A DNA stretch of 64,000 nucleotides from Clostridiales bacterium (GCA_003525075.1 DQFO01000009.1:126548-190547), one strand, 5' to 3'. Positions 9,818-17,983 are shown, counted from the stretch's first letter. Notes: a model not told the origin generated them from the letters alone. Made by a program: numbers and translations.

Positions 9818-10483
9818 TTAGTTCTCGAGGAGAACTACTTCGACGTCAGAGCCAAGTCCCTGTTTAAGGGCCATCTCATAAACGTCTTGTGAAGTGGTGA
9901 ACAACTTGACCTTCAAGTTGTTTGTCCACATCTCACACATGAGTGAGATGATACCGGTGACGCGCGTTTTCATTCCTTCAGGGATAACCGTGAAAACCTC
10001 CTCATTGAGCTGGCAGATCTTATGGAAGATGCTTGGATTTGACATAATCTCCTCCAAGGCTTCCTCAGCAAGGTTGTTGTGCCTACTGAGTTTGACAAGC
10101 TCCTTAGTCACACAGAACTGTGGGATGAAAACCTCAGCTCCAGAGGCCAAGATCTTATCCATGTGCTTCATCAAAGCACCAGTTTCGGTAACGATGACAA
10201 AGCTAGGCTTAACGGGAACGAGGTTCAGGCGCTGAGCCTCTGCCATCTTTGCATCGTTTTCACGAAGCTTCTTGAGCAACTTTTTGTGAGCTGCACAGTT
10301 TGGGGTGGCATAGTGTTCACGGAAGAGCCGATAAATCGTGCTCTTGCTCCGCCCAGATGCACGAAGGAGTTCCTCAGTGGGGACCCCATCATAAACCATG
10401 GTAATCAAGGTCTTGCACATGGTCTCGTTAGACATGCGCTGGCACATGGGCTTGTTGGCGGGAGAAGTGATTGCATTAGTCAT
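9818..10483 (-). CDS. Foreign-composition protein: N-terminal HTH and PIN-like domain
   Basis: A 221-residue orphan. Residues 22-58 read as a helix-turn-helix (TEELLRASGRSKSTIYRLFR). Residues 94-221 look like a PIN-type fold: strand FVIVTETGALM, helix with VTKEL (Glu128), then LFTTSQDVYEMALKQG (Asp200) and SDVEVVLL (Asp213). Some canonical acidic positions are shifted or replaced, so nuclease activity is uncertain. The start is the ATG at 10483, nine bases after AAAGGA; an upstream TTG lacks a site. GC content is visibly far above the neighbours and codon choice differs, a sign of transfer. It diverges from the small HTH gene at 10725. Possibilities are a self-contained toxin-antitoxin-like regulator or a phage-derived factor. 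Confidence 0.6.
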   Translation of the reverse strand: MTNAITSPANKPMCQRMSNETMCKTLITMVYDGVPTEELLRASGRSKSTIYRLFREHYATPNCAAHKKLLKKLRENDAKMAEAQRLNLVPVKPSFVIVTETGALMKHMDKILASGAEVFIPQFCVTKELVKLSRHNNLAEEALEEIMSNPSIFHKICQLNEEVFTVIPEGMKTRVTGIISLMCEMWTNNLKVKLFTTSQDVYEMALKQGLGSDVEVVLLEN

Positions 10484-10553
10484 GGTGAAATGTCCTTTCA
10501 ATTACGTGTACGTGTTTGTTATTCTTGTTCGACCGTAAACTGTTTCATATGGG

Positions 10554-10566
10554 TTGCATAATGCAA
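10554..10566. promoter_or_regulatory. Candidate operator overlapping the minus-strand start point
   Basis: TTGCAT-A-ATGCAA (10554-10566) is a perfect 6+1+6 palindrome. It runs from the last base of the minus-strand -10 box through the predicted start point (about 10559), where a repressor would block initiation. The HTH protein it would control is the obvious candidate ligand (inference). Confidence 0.5.
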
Positions 10567-10594
10567 TTATATCATAATTTTATATGAAAATCAA
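10566..10594 (-). promoter_or_regulatory. Sigma-A promoter of the HTH-PIN gene
   Basis: On the minus strand, TTGATT (10594-10589), 17 bases, TATAAT (10571-10566). The leader to the start codon is about 75 bases. Confidence 0.75.
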
Positions 10595-10622
10595 TATTTA
10601 TGTAAATAAAAATGGAAATATA

Positions 10623-10651
10623 TTGAAAAAATTTTTTTTCTATGATATAAT
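10623..10651 (+). promoter_or_regulatory. Sigma-A promoter of the small HTH gene
   Basis: TTGAAA (10623-10628), 17 bases, TATAAT (10646-10651). Back to back with the minus-strand promoter at 10566-10594. Confidence 0.75.
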
Positions 10652-10658
10652 ATTATTA

Positions 10659-10674
10659 TTCCAAGCCTTTGGAA
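10659..10674 (+). promoter_or_regulatory. Leader hairpin at the start of the small HTH transcript
   Basis: TTCCAA-GCCT-TTGGAA (10659-10674) forms a 6-base stem with a tetraloop right at the predicted 5' end. It may protect the mRNA end or be an operator in DNA form. Confidence 0.5.
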
Positions 10675-10724
10675 CTGTATAAGAAACAACATTATTAGAA
10701 AGGACTAAATGGAGGTTGTATTTT

Positions 10725-10940
10725 ATGAATGCTGAGATTTATCTTATTATCAGAAAAGTATTCGCATGCGGATACACCTGGGACGAACTAGAGAAATATT
10801 TCGGTAAGAGCAGAAAAGTTTTAGAAGAAGAAATCAAAGAACATTATATGAGTTCTGGAGAAAATGCTGCTGAAAAAAATGCCAAACTTATCGAAGTTAT
10901 TAATCGAAAACAGTGTTGTAAAACAAGGGTAAAAGGATAA
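10725..10940 (+). CDS. Small helix-turn-helix-like protein, 71 residues
   Basis: A 71-residue protein of less AT-rich composition than its surroundings. Residues 8-41 (KVFACGYTWDELEKYFGKSR then KVLEEEIKEHY) align by eye with the HTH of the divergent 9818 product (MVYDGVPTEELLRASGRSKS then TIYRLFREHY), both ending in EHY. It therefore looks like a stand-alone DNA-binding module related to its neighbour. Start at the ATG at 10725, nine bases after GGAGG; an in-frame TTG at 10716 is too close. Promoter, leader hairpin and terminator are private. A regulator or antitoxin-like partner of the HTH-PIN protein is possible but unproven. Confidence 0.65.
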   Translation: MNAEIYLIIRKVFACGYTWDELEKYFGKSRKVLEEEIKEHYMSSGENAAEKNAKLIEVINRKQCCKTRVKG

Positions 10941-10975
10941 GGTATAAAAATTTTTATGAAGCATTGGTAAAATAG

Positions 10976-11012
10976 GAAGCAGAGAAGTGAGTTCACTTCT
11001 CTGCTTCTTTGT
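10976..11012 (+). terminator. Terminator of the small HTH gene
   Basis: GAAGCAGAGAAGTG (10976-10989) pairs perfectly with CACTTCTCTGCTTC (10994-11007) around AGTT, followed by TTTG. Confidence 0.9.
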
Positions 11013-11037
11013 TCATAATTAGTTCATATTAATTTGC

Positions 11038-11043
11038 TATAAT
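11038..11043 (+). promoter_or_regulatory. -10 box before the MMPL leader
   Basis: TATAAT at 11038-11043 with no good -35 hexamer at 17 bases. It is the only reasonable promoter for the roughly 210-base leader and MMPL gene. Confidence 0.45.
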
Positions 11044-11049
11044 ACATCA

Positions 11050-11200
11050 TGTTGAAACGGAAAAAGATGGAAAATCCGTTGATTTATATAAGAGAAAAGT
11101 AACATTTTCTATTATATAAATCAGATATAATCGCTAGCCCTTTGAGATTTTCTCATTTTAGTCGAAAACTCAAATCGGGCGAGAATAAAGGGAGACTACA
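11050..11200 (+). ncRNA. Structured 5' leader of the MMPL operon, riboswitch-like, class unknown
   Basis: This part of the 316-base gap (10941-11257) folds into three hairpins: AACGGA/TCCGTT (11056-11080); GATTTATATAA and AGAAAA with TTTTCT and TTATATAAATC (11081-11122, one mismatch); and GCCCTTTGAG, TTTTC with GAAAA, CTCAAA, GGGC (11137-11180). The loop of the third holds TAGTC (11159-11163), complementary to GACTA (11194-11198), a possible pseudoknot. CCCTTT and TTCTC (11138-11154) can instead pair with GAGAA and AAAGGG (11181-11192), giving a mutually exclusive fold. It does not match the riboswitch motifs I know. The ribosome site lies about 40 bases downstream. Confidence 0.5.
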
Positions 11201-11257
11201 TCGTTTTGTTCTTATAATGTTTAAAATAAATTATAAATTTGAAAGGAGCAAAAGCAA

Positions 11258-13327
11258 ATGCAAAAATTTGGAGAATTTGTATGTAAACACAAAAGAATAA
11301 TACTAATAATCATGTTAATTTTATTAATTCCATCAATAATTGGAATGAAAGCTACAAGAATTAATTATGACATATTAGTTTACTTACCAGATGACATAGA
11401 GACAATACAAGGAGAAAATATATTATCAGAAGATTTTAATATGGGGGCATTTTCAATAATCTTATTAGAAGATATGGAAACAAAAGACATATTAAAATTA
11501 GAAGATGAAATAAAACAAGTAGATAATGTAGCAAAAGTAATATCTGGAGCAGATGTACTTGGAACAAGTATTCCAGTAGAAATGTTACCAGATGAAGTAA
11601 AAGATGAGTTATATAAAGACAATACAACAGTAATGTTAGTAACATTTAAAGAAGCAATATCATCAGATGCAACAATGAATACAGTACAACATTTAAGAGA
11701 TATTACAGATAAACATTGTAAAATAAGTGGTATGACAGCAACATTACTAGATACAAGAGACTTATCAAATTCAGAAGTCGCAATATATGTAGTAATAGCA
11801 GTTGTATTATGTTTAATAGTATTAGAAATAGCATTAGATTCTTATGTTGCACCAATATTATTGTTAGCAAATATAGGAATTGCAATATTATACAATATGG
11901 GAACAAATATCTTTTTAGGAGAGATATCATATATAACAAAGGCAATAAGTGCAGTATTACAATTAGGTGTAACAATGGACTTTGCAATATTCTTATATCA
12001 TAGTTATCAAGCAGAATTAAAAAATACAACAGATAGGAATCAAGCAATGAGTATTGCAATATCAAAAACATTCACATCAGTATTAGGAAGTTCATTAACA
12101 ACAATTGCAGGATTCTTAGCATTATGTAGTATGAATTTAACATTAGGAAAAGACATAGGAATTGTTATGGCAAAAGGTGTATTATTTGGTGTAATAAGTG
12201 TTGTAACAATATTACCAAGCTTAATACTTATGTTTGATAAAGCAATTCAAAAAACAAAACATAAAGAATTATTACCAAAATTCACAACAATAAGTGAATT
12301 TAATATAAAACATTATAAAGCAATAATTGTAATATTCTTAATTGCGTTACCAATAGCATTATATGGATATAACAATACAAAAGTATATTATAAACTAGAT
12401 AGTTCATTACCTGAAACACTAGATAGTATTTCAGCAAATAACACATTAAAAGATAAATTTGGATTAGTATCACAAGAAATGATTTTAATAAATAAAGATA
12501 CACCAAATGATGAAATTAATGAAATGTTAGATAAAATAGAAGAATTAGATGGAGTAGACTTTACATTAAGTTATTCAAAACTATCTGAATTAGGTATTCC
12601 AGAAGAAATGTTACCAGAAGATTTATTAAGTATCTTCCAAAGTGACAAATATCAAATGATATTAATAAATTCAAAATATGAAATAGCAACAGATGAATTA
12701 AATAATCAAATAGCAAAAATAAATGAAATAGTAAAACAATATGATTCAAATGCTAAAGTAGTTGGTGAAGGACCATTAATGAAAGATTTAGTAGAAATAA
12801 GTGATCATGATTTTAATAGTGTAAACACAGTATCAATAGGAATTATATTTGTAATAATGATGTTTGTATTAAAATCAATATCATTACCAGTTTTATTAGT
12901 TATAGCAATAGAATTTGCAATATTTATAAATATGGGTATTCCATATTACACAAATACAACAATACCATTTATAGCATCAATAGTAATTGGAACAATTCAA
13001 TTAGGTGCAACAATAGATTATGCAATTTTAATAACAACAAAATATATTCAAAATAGAAAAGATGGTAAAGACAAAAAACAAGCTGTATCAGAAGCTTTAG
13101 GAACATCAATAAATTCAATTATAGTTAGTGGATTATGTTTCTTTGGAGCAACATTTGGAGTTGGAGCATATTCAAAAATAGAAATGATAGGAAGCTTATG
13201 TACATTGATGTCAAGAGGAGCTATTATAAGTGTCATAGTAGTTATTACAGTATTACCAGCATTCTTAATGATATTTGACAAACTTGTTTGCAAAACAACA
13301 ATAGGAATGAGAGAAGTAAAAAATTAA
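11258..13327 (+). CDS. MMPL/RND-family transporter
   Basis: A 689-residue integral membrane protein with the duplicated RND plan: one segment near residues 12-30, a first extracytoplasmic domain (about 35-170), five clustered segments (170-330), then the same order repeated (350-670). The sequences LQLGVTMDFAIFLYHSY and IQLGATIDYAILITTKY are the paired transmembrane-4 motifs with the aspartate expected for proton coupling. MMPL proteins export lipids or hydrophobic molecules; the substrate here is unknown. It follows the structured leader and precedes the exported LxxG protein by 38 bases, so the two are probably co-transcribed. Ribosome site AAAGGAG. Confidence 0.92.
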   Translation: MQKFGEFVCKHKRIILIIMLILLIPSIIGMKATRINYDILVYLPDDIETIQGENILSEDFNMGAFSIILLEDMETKDILKLEDEIKQVDNVAKVISGADVLGTSIPVEMLPDEVKDELYKDNTTVMLVTFKEAISSDATMNTVQHLRDITDKHCKISGMTATLLDTRDLSNSEVAIYVVIAVVLCLIVLEIALDSYVAPILLLANIGIAILYNMGTNIFLGEISYITKAISAVLQLGVTMDFAIFLYHSYQAELKNTTDRNQAMSIAISKTFTSVLGSSLTTIAGFLALCSMNLTLGKDIGIVMAKGVLFGVISVVTILPSLILMFDKAIQKTKHKELLPKFTTISEFNIKHYKAIIVIFLIALPIALYGYNNTKVYYKLDSSLPETLDSISANNTLKDKFGLVSQEMILINKDTPNDEINEMLDKIEELDGVDFTLSYSKLSELGIPEEMLPEDLLSIFQSDKYQMILINSKYEIATDELNNQIAKINEIVKQYDSNAKVVGEGPLMKDLVEISDHDFNSVNTVSIGIIFVIMMFVLKSISLPVLLVIAIEFAIFINMGIPYYTNTTIPFIASIVIGTIQLGATIDYAILITTKYIQNRKDGKDKKQAVSEALGTSINSIIVSGLCFFGATFGVGAYSKIEMIGSLCTLMSRGAIISVIVVITVLPAFLMIFDKLVCKTTIGMREVKN

Positions 13328-13365
13328 TCAAAATGTCGTGATTAAAAAGAAAGGAAGTTATAAAA

Positions 13366-15339
13366 ATGGATAAAAATGAATTATGTAAAAAAGTATCTGC
13401 AGGTATGTTATTAGTAACAATGAGTTTATATGCAACACCAGTATTTGCATATTCAAAAGATGAAACTGTTTATTCTAAATTAAATTCTGAAGGAAATAGT
13501 TATAAAACAATAGTTAGTACACATTTAAAAAATACAGATAGTGAAAATACACTTAATGATATGACAAATTTAACAAATATAAAAAATACTAATGGAGACG
13601 AAAAATTTAGTCAAAATGGAAATTCTTTAATATGGGATGCGCAAAAACATGATATTTATTATCAAGGAGAAAGTGAAAATGAATTACCAATTTCATGTTC
13701 TGTAAAATATGAATTAGATGGTGAAGAAATTTCTGCTAAAGATATTGCAGGAAAAAGTGGAAAAGTAAAAGTTACAATAAATTATGAAAATAAATCAGAA
13801 AATTTGGTAAATATTAATGGAAAAACACAAAAATTATATACACCATTTGTTGTTGTTGCAGGAACAATGATAAATAATAAAAATAATAGAAATATTGAAG
13901 TTTCAAACGGAAAAGTAATTGATGATGGAACTAAAACAGTAGTTTTAGGTGTTGCTTTACCAGGATTACAAGAAAGCTTAAATATATCTAAAGATAAATT
14001 AGATATACCAAGTTCAATAGAAATTACAATGGATGCAACAAATTTTGAGATGGGAAGTATTATGAATTATGTTACACCAAAATTATTGGAAGATGAAGAT
14101 ATAGAGTCATTTGACGGATTAGATGAATTATATTCACAAGTTGAAACATTACAAAGTTCAATGAATCAAATTCAAGATGGTGCAAATACATTAAAAGAAG
14201 GAACAGATACTTATACAGAAAAAATGCAAGAATTTGAAAATGCAATGGGAATGATTCAAAGTGGAATGGCAAGTGCTAATTCAAATTATACAAAAATTAA
14301 TGATGGAATAAAAACATTAAATAACAGTACAGGAACATTAAATAATGGTTCAAAACAAGTTGCTGATGGTGTTTCTCAAATTGAAACAAATTTAAATACA
14401 ATAAATGAAAAATTAGGAGAAGTACTTGCAGGAACACAAAGCTTAAAATCTGGTGAAACAGAACTTATTACAGGAATTGATACAATATTAACAAAATTAA
14501 ATGGAATTGATGTATCTGATAATACAGAAAAAATTACAGAATTAACACAATTAGTAAATACAAATAAAGCAACTATTGAAAAATTAACAAGTGCAACAAC
14601 ATTATTAACGAAACAGTATGAAACATTAGAAGATGAACAAGCAAAAGCTCAAGTAAAAACACAAATTGATTTTAATAAGCAAATGATTCAATTATTAACA
14701 GTAAATACCCAAGCACAAGAACAAACAATTGCAACATTAAAAGCAACAGATTTATCTGCAATAAATGAATTAAAAGCTGGATTGACACAAGTAAAAACAG
14801 GATTAACAAAATTAAGTGCAGGAACAGATTCATTAACAAGTGGAGTTACACAAATAAAAGGTGGAACAGCAGTACTTGCAGAAAAAACAGGTGAATTAAG
14901 CCAAGGTGCTAATACAATATATCAAGGAACAACAAAATTAGCACAAGCAACAAACACATTAAAAGATGGTTCTAGCCAAATGAAAGATGGATTAAACACA
15001 TTAGATAATAGTTCAGCACAATTATTACAAGCAAATACACAATTAACAGAAGGTGCACAAACAATAAATGATGGTGCAACAACATTAGCTGATGGAATTG
15101 CAACATTTAATGAAGAAGGAATTCAAAAAATCTGTAATTTTGTAAATGGAGATTTAAAAGATTTAACAACAAGAGCTGAAAAATTGACAGATTTAGCAAA
15201 ATCTTATAATAGTTTTACAATGGTTGAAGATGGTGTTGAATCAAATTCAAAATTTGTTATGATTATTGATGCTGTAAAAAAACAAGAAGCAACTTCAAAA
15301 CAAGAATATATAGTTGAAGATAATAATAAACAAAATTAG
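13366..15339 (+). CDS. Exported LxxG heptad-repeat protein linked to the MMPL transporter
   Basis: A 657-residue protein with a signal peptide (basic start, hydrophobic core about residues 13-29, ending near VFA). A beta-rich domain (about 60-230) is followed by a long helical region of degenerate LxxG heptads (LKEGTDTYTE, LNNGSKQVADGVSQ, LKSGETELITG, LSAGTDSLTSG, LADGIATF), the repeat found in YhgE/Pip-type proteins. There is no C-terminal membrane segment, so it is probably secreted or cell-wall retained. Its position behind an MMPL pump suggests it helps the transported molecule across the envelope or wall (inference). Confidence 0.75.
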   Translation: MDKNELCKKVSAGMLLVTMSLYATPVFAYSKDETVYSKLNSEGNSYKTIVSTHLKNTDSENTLNDMTNLTNIKNTNGDEKFSQNGNSLIWDAQKHDIYYQGESENELPISCSVKYELDGEEISAKDIAGKSGKVKVTINYENKSENLVNINGKTQKLYTPFVVVAGTMINNKNNRNIEVSNGKVIDDGTKTVVLGVALPGLQESLNISKDKLDIPSSIEITMDATNFEMGSIMNYVTPKLLEDEDIESFDGLDELYSQVETLQSSMNQIQDGANTLKEGTDTYTEKMQEFENAMGMIQSGMASANSNYTKINDGIKTLNNSTGTLNNGSKQVADGVSQIETNLNTINEKLGEVLAGTQSLKSGETELITGIDTILTKLNGIDVSDNTEKITELTQLVNTNKATIEKLTSATTLLTKQYETLEDEQAKAQVKTQIDFNKQMIQLLTVNTQAQEQTIATLKATDLSAINELKAGLTQVKTGLTKLSAGTDSLTSGVTQIKGGTAVLAEKTGELSQGANTIYQGTTKLAQATNTLKDGSSQMKDGLNTLDNSSAQLLQANTQLTEGAQTINDGATTLADGIATFNEEGIQKICNFVNGDLKDLTTRAEKLTDLAKSYNSFTMVEDGVESNSKFVMIIDAVKKQEATSKQEYIVEDNNKQN

Positions 15340-15354
15340 AAAATAATTAATAAT

Positions 15355-15526
15355 CTTAAAATATAAGTTTTGCATGAAATGACGAATGTGCATGAAGAAA
15401 TTTTAGAAATTCTTTGCAATTTTATGGAAAGAGTTCACTTTTAGTGGAAGGGTGCCATAAAATAAAGTAGAATTTCTTAAATTTCGTAATAAGCCGAGGA
15501 ATGGAATAAAAAACTTATATTTTAAG
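15355..15526 (+). ncRNA. ssrS: 6S-like regulatory RNA
   Basis: One long rod: closing stem CTTAAAATATAAGTTTT (15355-15371) with AAAACTTATATTTTAAG (15510-15526), 17 perfect pairs; a large central bubble; an upper stem GAAATTTTAGAAATTCT (15397-15413) with AGAATTTCTTAAATTTC (15469-15485), 16 of 17 pairs; then TTTTATGG/CCATAAAA (15420-15462) and a small apical hairpin. The bubble strands contain GAATGTG (5' side) and AAGCC (3' side), which also occur in the E. coli 6S bubble as I recall it. About 172 bases, a normal 6S length. A weak promoter (TTGAAG 15314, TAGAAA 15337) overlaps the end of the upstream gene. 6S RNA sequesters housekeeping RNA polymerase. Confidence 0.55.
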
Positions 15527-15533
15527 ATATTTG

Positions 15534-15562
15534 TTGAATTATATTTTTAGATATTATATAAT
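15534..15562 (+). promoter_or_regulatory. Sigma-A promoter of the two-component operon
   Basis: TTGAAT (15534-15539), 17 bases, TATAAT (15557-15562). The start point would fall within about ten bases of the ATG at 15578, giving a very short leader that barely contains AGGGGTG. Confidence 0.7.
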
Positions 15563-15577
15563 TAAAGGGGTGATAAC

Positions 15578-16258
15578 ATGTTTAATATATTGGTAGTAGA
15601 AGATGATAAAAATTTAAGAAAATTAATAACAACATATTTACAAAGAAATAAATATAACACTTATGAAGCAACAAATGGAGAAGAAGCATTAAATGTGTTA
15701 GATCAAAGTTATATTGACTTAATTGTAAGTGATATAATGATGCCTAAAATGGATGGATATGAATTAATAAAATCATTAAGAGAAGCAAAATATGATGTTC
15801 CAATATTGATAATTACTGCAAAAAGTGAAATTGAAGATAAAAAAGAAGGATTTTTACTTGGAGCAGATGATTATATGGTAAAACCTATAGATATAGAAGA
15901 AATGCTTTTAAGAATACAAGTATTATTACGAAGAAGCAAAAGTGCAAGTGAAAAGAAAATACAAATAGGTGATTTATTGTTAAATTATAATCAATTAAGT
16001 GTTATAAAAAAAGATAAAGTCTATAATTTAGCACAAAAAGAATTTTATCTATTATATAAACTGTTAAGCACGCCAAACACGATATTCACAAGACAAGAAT
16101 TAATAGAAGAAGTATGGGGACTAGAAAGTGATTCAGATTATAGAACAGTAGATGTACACATAAAAAGAATAAGAGAAAAAATGAAAGATGTAGATGAGTT
16201 TGAAATTGTAACAATTAGAGGAATAGGATATAAAGCTATAATACATGAGAAGGGTTAA
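15578..16258 (+). CDS. OmpR/PhoB-family response regulator
   Basis: A 226-residue response regulator. The receiver domain (1-115) has acidic pair ED at 8-9 with D10, phospho-acceptor Asp52 in IVSDIMMPKMDG, and the conserved lysine in DYMVKPID. A winged-helix DNA-binding domain (about 130-224) ends with the typical YRTVDVHIKRIREKM and IRGIGYKA elements. It is paired with the sensor kinase two bases downstream. Signal and target genes are unknown. Confidence 0.95.
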   Translation: MFNILVVEDDKNLRKLITTYLQRNKYNTYEATNGEEALNVLDQSYIDLIVSDIMMPKMDGYELIKSLREAKYDVPILIITAKSEIEDKKEGFLLGADDYMVKPIDIEEMLLRIQVLLRRSKSASEKKIQIGDLLLNYNQLSVIKKDKVYNLAQKEFYLLYKLLSTPNTIFTRQELIEEVWGLESDSDYRTVDVHIKRIREKMKDVDEFEIVTIRGIGYKAIIHEKG

Positions 16259-16260
16259 AA

Positions 16261-17370
16261 ATGTTTGAAAGAATTTTTGGAAAAAGAAAATCATTACAAA
16301 GAAATTTAGTAATAGATTTGATAATATGTATAATAATTGTAATGTTTATTTCATTAGTTGGATTTTATATATTTGTAAATAAAGAAACACTTAATAGTTT
16401 GATACAGGTTAATTTTGAGAATAAAGAGCAAATAAAAGAAATATTAGGAATAACAAGAAGAAGCCTAGTTTTATTGATAATAAATACAATATTAATAAGT
16501 ACAATAGTAATGAGAATAACAAGTAAGAAAATACTACAACCAATAAAAAAAATGACAGAAGCAACAAAGAAAGTTGCTTCTGGAGATTTTAATGTAAAAC
16601 TTGAATCACAAAGAGAAGATGAAATTGGTGAACTAACACAAAATTTTAATCAAATGGTAAATGAGTTGGGAAAGGTAGAAGTAATTCAAAAAGATTTTAT
16701 AAATAATGTATCACATGAAATAAAAACACCAATAAGTTCAATACAAGGATTTGCAAAATTATTAGAAGATGAAAATTTACCAGAAGCTGAAAGAAAAGAA
16801 TATGCAGAAATAATAATTGAAGAATCAAATAGATTACTTAATTTATCAACAAATATATTAAGACTTTCAAAAATTCAAAATCAAGGAAAAATAGTTAGAA
16901 AAGATCATATAAATATAACTGAACAATTAAGAAAAGCTATTGCAGTACTTGAAAATAAATGGAATGAGAAAAGTTTAACATTTAATATCTCTGCTAAAGA
17001 TGTATATTATGATGGTGATGAAGAACTTACATTTCAAGTTTGGATGAATTTAATAGATAATGCAATTAAATTTTCAAAACAAAATGGAAAAATTACCATA
17101 GATGTAAAAGAAGAAAATGATGAAGTTGTAGTAAAAATTAAAGATAATGGAATGGGAATGAGCAAAGAAGAACAAGAAAGAATATTTACAAGATTTTATC
17201 AAATAGACAAGTCACATTCACAAGAGGGAAGCGGATTAGGATTATCAATTGTAAAAAGTATTATAGATTTATCTGGTGGAAAAATTGAAGTAGAAAGTAA
17301 AGAAAATTCAGGAACGACATTTATTATAAAACTTCCTATTGAAAAAGAAAATAATAAAATAATAATTTAA
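16261..17370 (+). CDS. Membrane sensor histidine kinase
   Basis: A 369-residue kinase: membrane segments at about 17-37 and 67-84 with only about 30 residues between them, a HAMP domain (about 85-140), a HisKA domain with the phospho-acceptor His152 in NNVSHEIKTPI, and an ATPase domain with LIDNAIKFSKQ, DNGMGM and GSGLGLSIVKSI. The short extracytoplasmic loop suggests sensing at or within the membrane, or through a partner, rather than a soluble ligand domain. Same transcript as the regulator. Confidence 0.95.
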   Translation: MFERIFGKRKSLQRNLVIDLIICIIIVMFISLVGFYIFVNKETLNSLIQVNFENKEQIKEILGITRRSLVLLIINTILISTIVMRITSKKILQPIKKMTEATKKVASGDFNVKLESQREDEIGELTQNFNQMVNELGKVEVIQKDFINNVSHEIKTPISSIQGFAKLLEDENLPEAERKEYAEIIIEESNRLLNLSTNILRLSKIQNQGKIVRKDHINITEQLRKAIAVLENKWNEKSLTFNISAKDVYYDGDEELTFQVWMNLIDNAIKFSKQNGKITIDVKEENDEVVVKIKDNGMGMSKEEQERIFTRFYQIDKSHSQEGSGLGLSIVKSIIDLSGGKIEVESKENSGTTFIIKLPIEKENNKIII

Positions 17371-17428
17371 TGAAATTGTTGAAATAATTATTATAGTATG
17401 ATATAAAGAAAATGAAGGAGTGATTTAT

Positions 17429-17974
17429 ATGGAATATTTTGAAAAAATTATGAAAAAAACAGGATGGACATCTTTGTTATCATCAATAGTTTTTGCAATA
17501 TTAGGAATTATATTAATTACAAATCCAGAAGGAACAGTAAAATTTGTTTCTGCAATATTGGGAATTATGTTTATACTTGCAGGAGCATATAAAATAATAA
17601 GTTATTATCAAAACAAAGGAAAATATGATATCATGAATTATGATATAGCTTATGGAATTATAGCAATTATATTAGGAATTGCAACAATTGCATATAGTGA
17701 ACAAATAAGTTCAATATTTAGGATTTTTATAGGAATATGGATTGTTTATAGCAGTATAATGAGATTTAGTTTAGCTTTAAAATTGAAAACTATAAGTTCA
17801 AATATATGGATATATAGCATAATATTAGCTATTTGTATGTTTATTTGTGGATTATATACAATATTTGTATCTAATTTAGTTGTTGTTTCAATTGGTATAA
17901 GCATATTAATTTATGCAATTATTGATGCTATTGAAGATATTATATTTTTAGTTAATGTTAATAAATTAAGCTAA
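17429..17974 (+). CDS. HdeD/DUF308-family membrane protein
   Basis: A 181-residue protein with six hydrophobic segments arranged as three pairs (GWTSLLSSIVFAILGIILI, FVSAILGIMFILAGAYKII, IAYGIIAIILGIATIAY and so on), the internally repeated plan of the HdeD/DUF308 family. Start at the ATG at 17429 after GAAGGAG; the upstream GTG at 17420 overlaps that site. It lies 58 bases after the kinase and may share its transcript. In other bacteria the family is tied to acid or envelope stress; the role here is unknown. Confidence 0.8.
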   Translation: MEYFEKIMKKTGWTSLLSSIVFAILGIILITNPEGTVKFVSAILGIMFILAGAYKIISYYQNKGKYDIMNYDIAYGIIAIILGIATIAYSEQISSIFRIFIGIWIVYSSIMRFSLALKLKTISSNIWIYSIILAICMFICGLYTIFVSNLVVVSIGISILIYAIIDAIEDIIFLVNVNKLS

Positions 17975-17983
17975 GAATTATGA

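Noticed and set aside
10079..10561. 160-residue plus-strand ORF overlapping the HTH-PIN gene
   Set aside because: It overlaps the minus-strand gene and its promoter, has no ribosome site, and its product is low in order; the minus-strand frame has clean signals.
11050..11200. T-box leader, or M-box, SAM, TPP, c-di-GMP or guanidine riboswitch
   Set aside because: No T-box AGGGTGG bulge or conserved cores of these classes are present; the fold stands alone, so I left the class unnamed.
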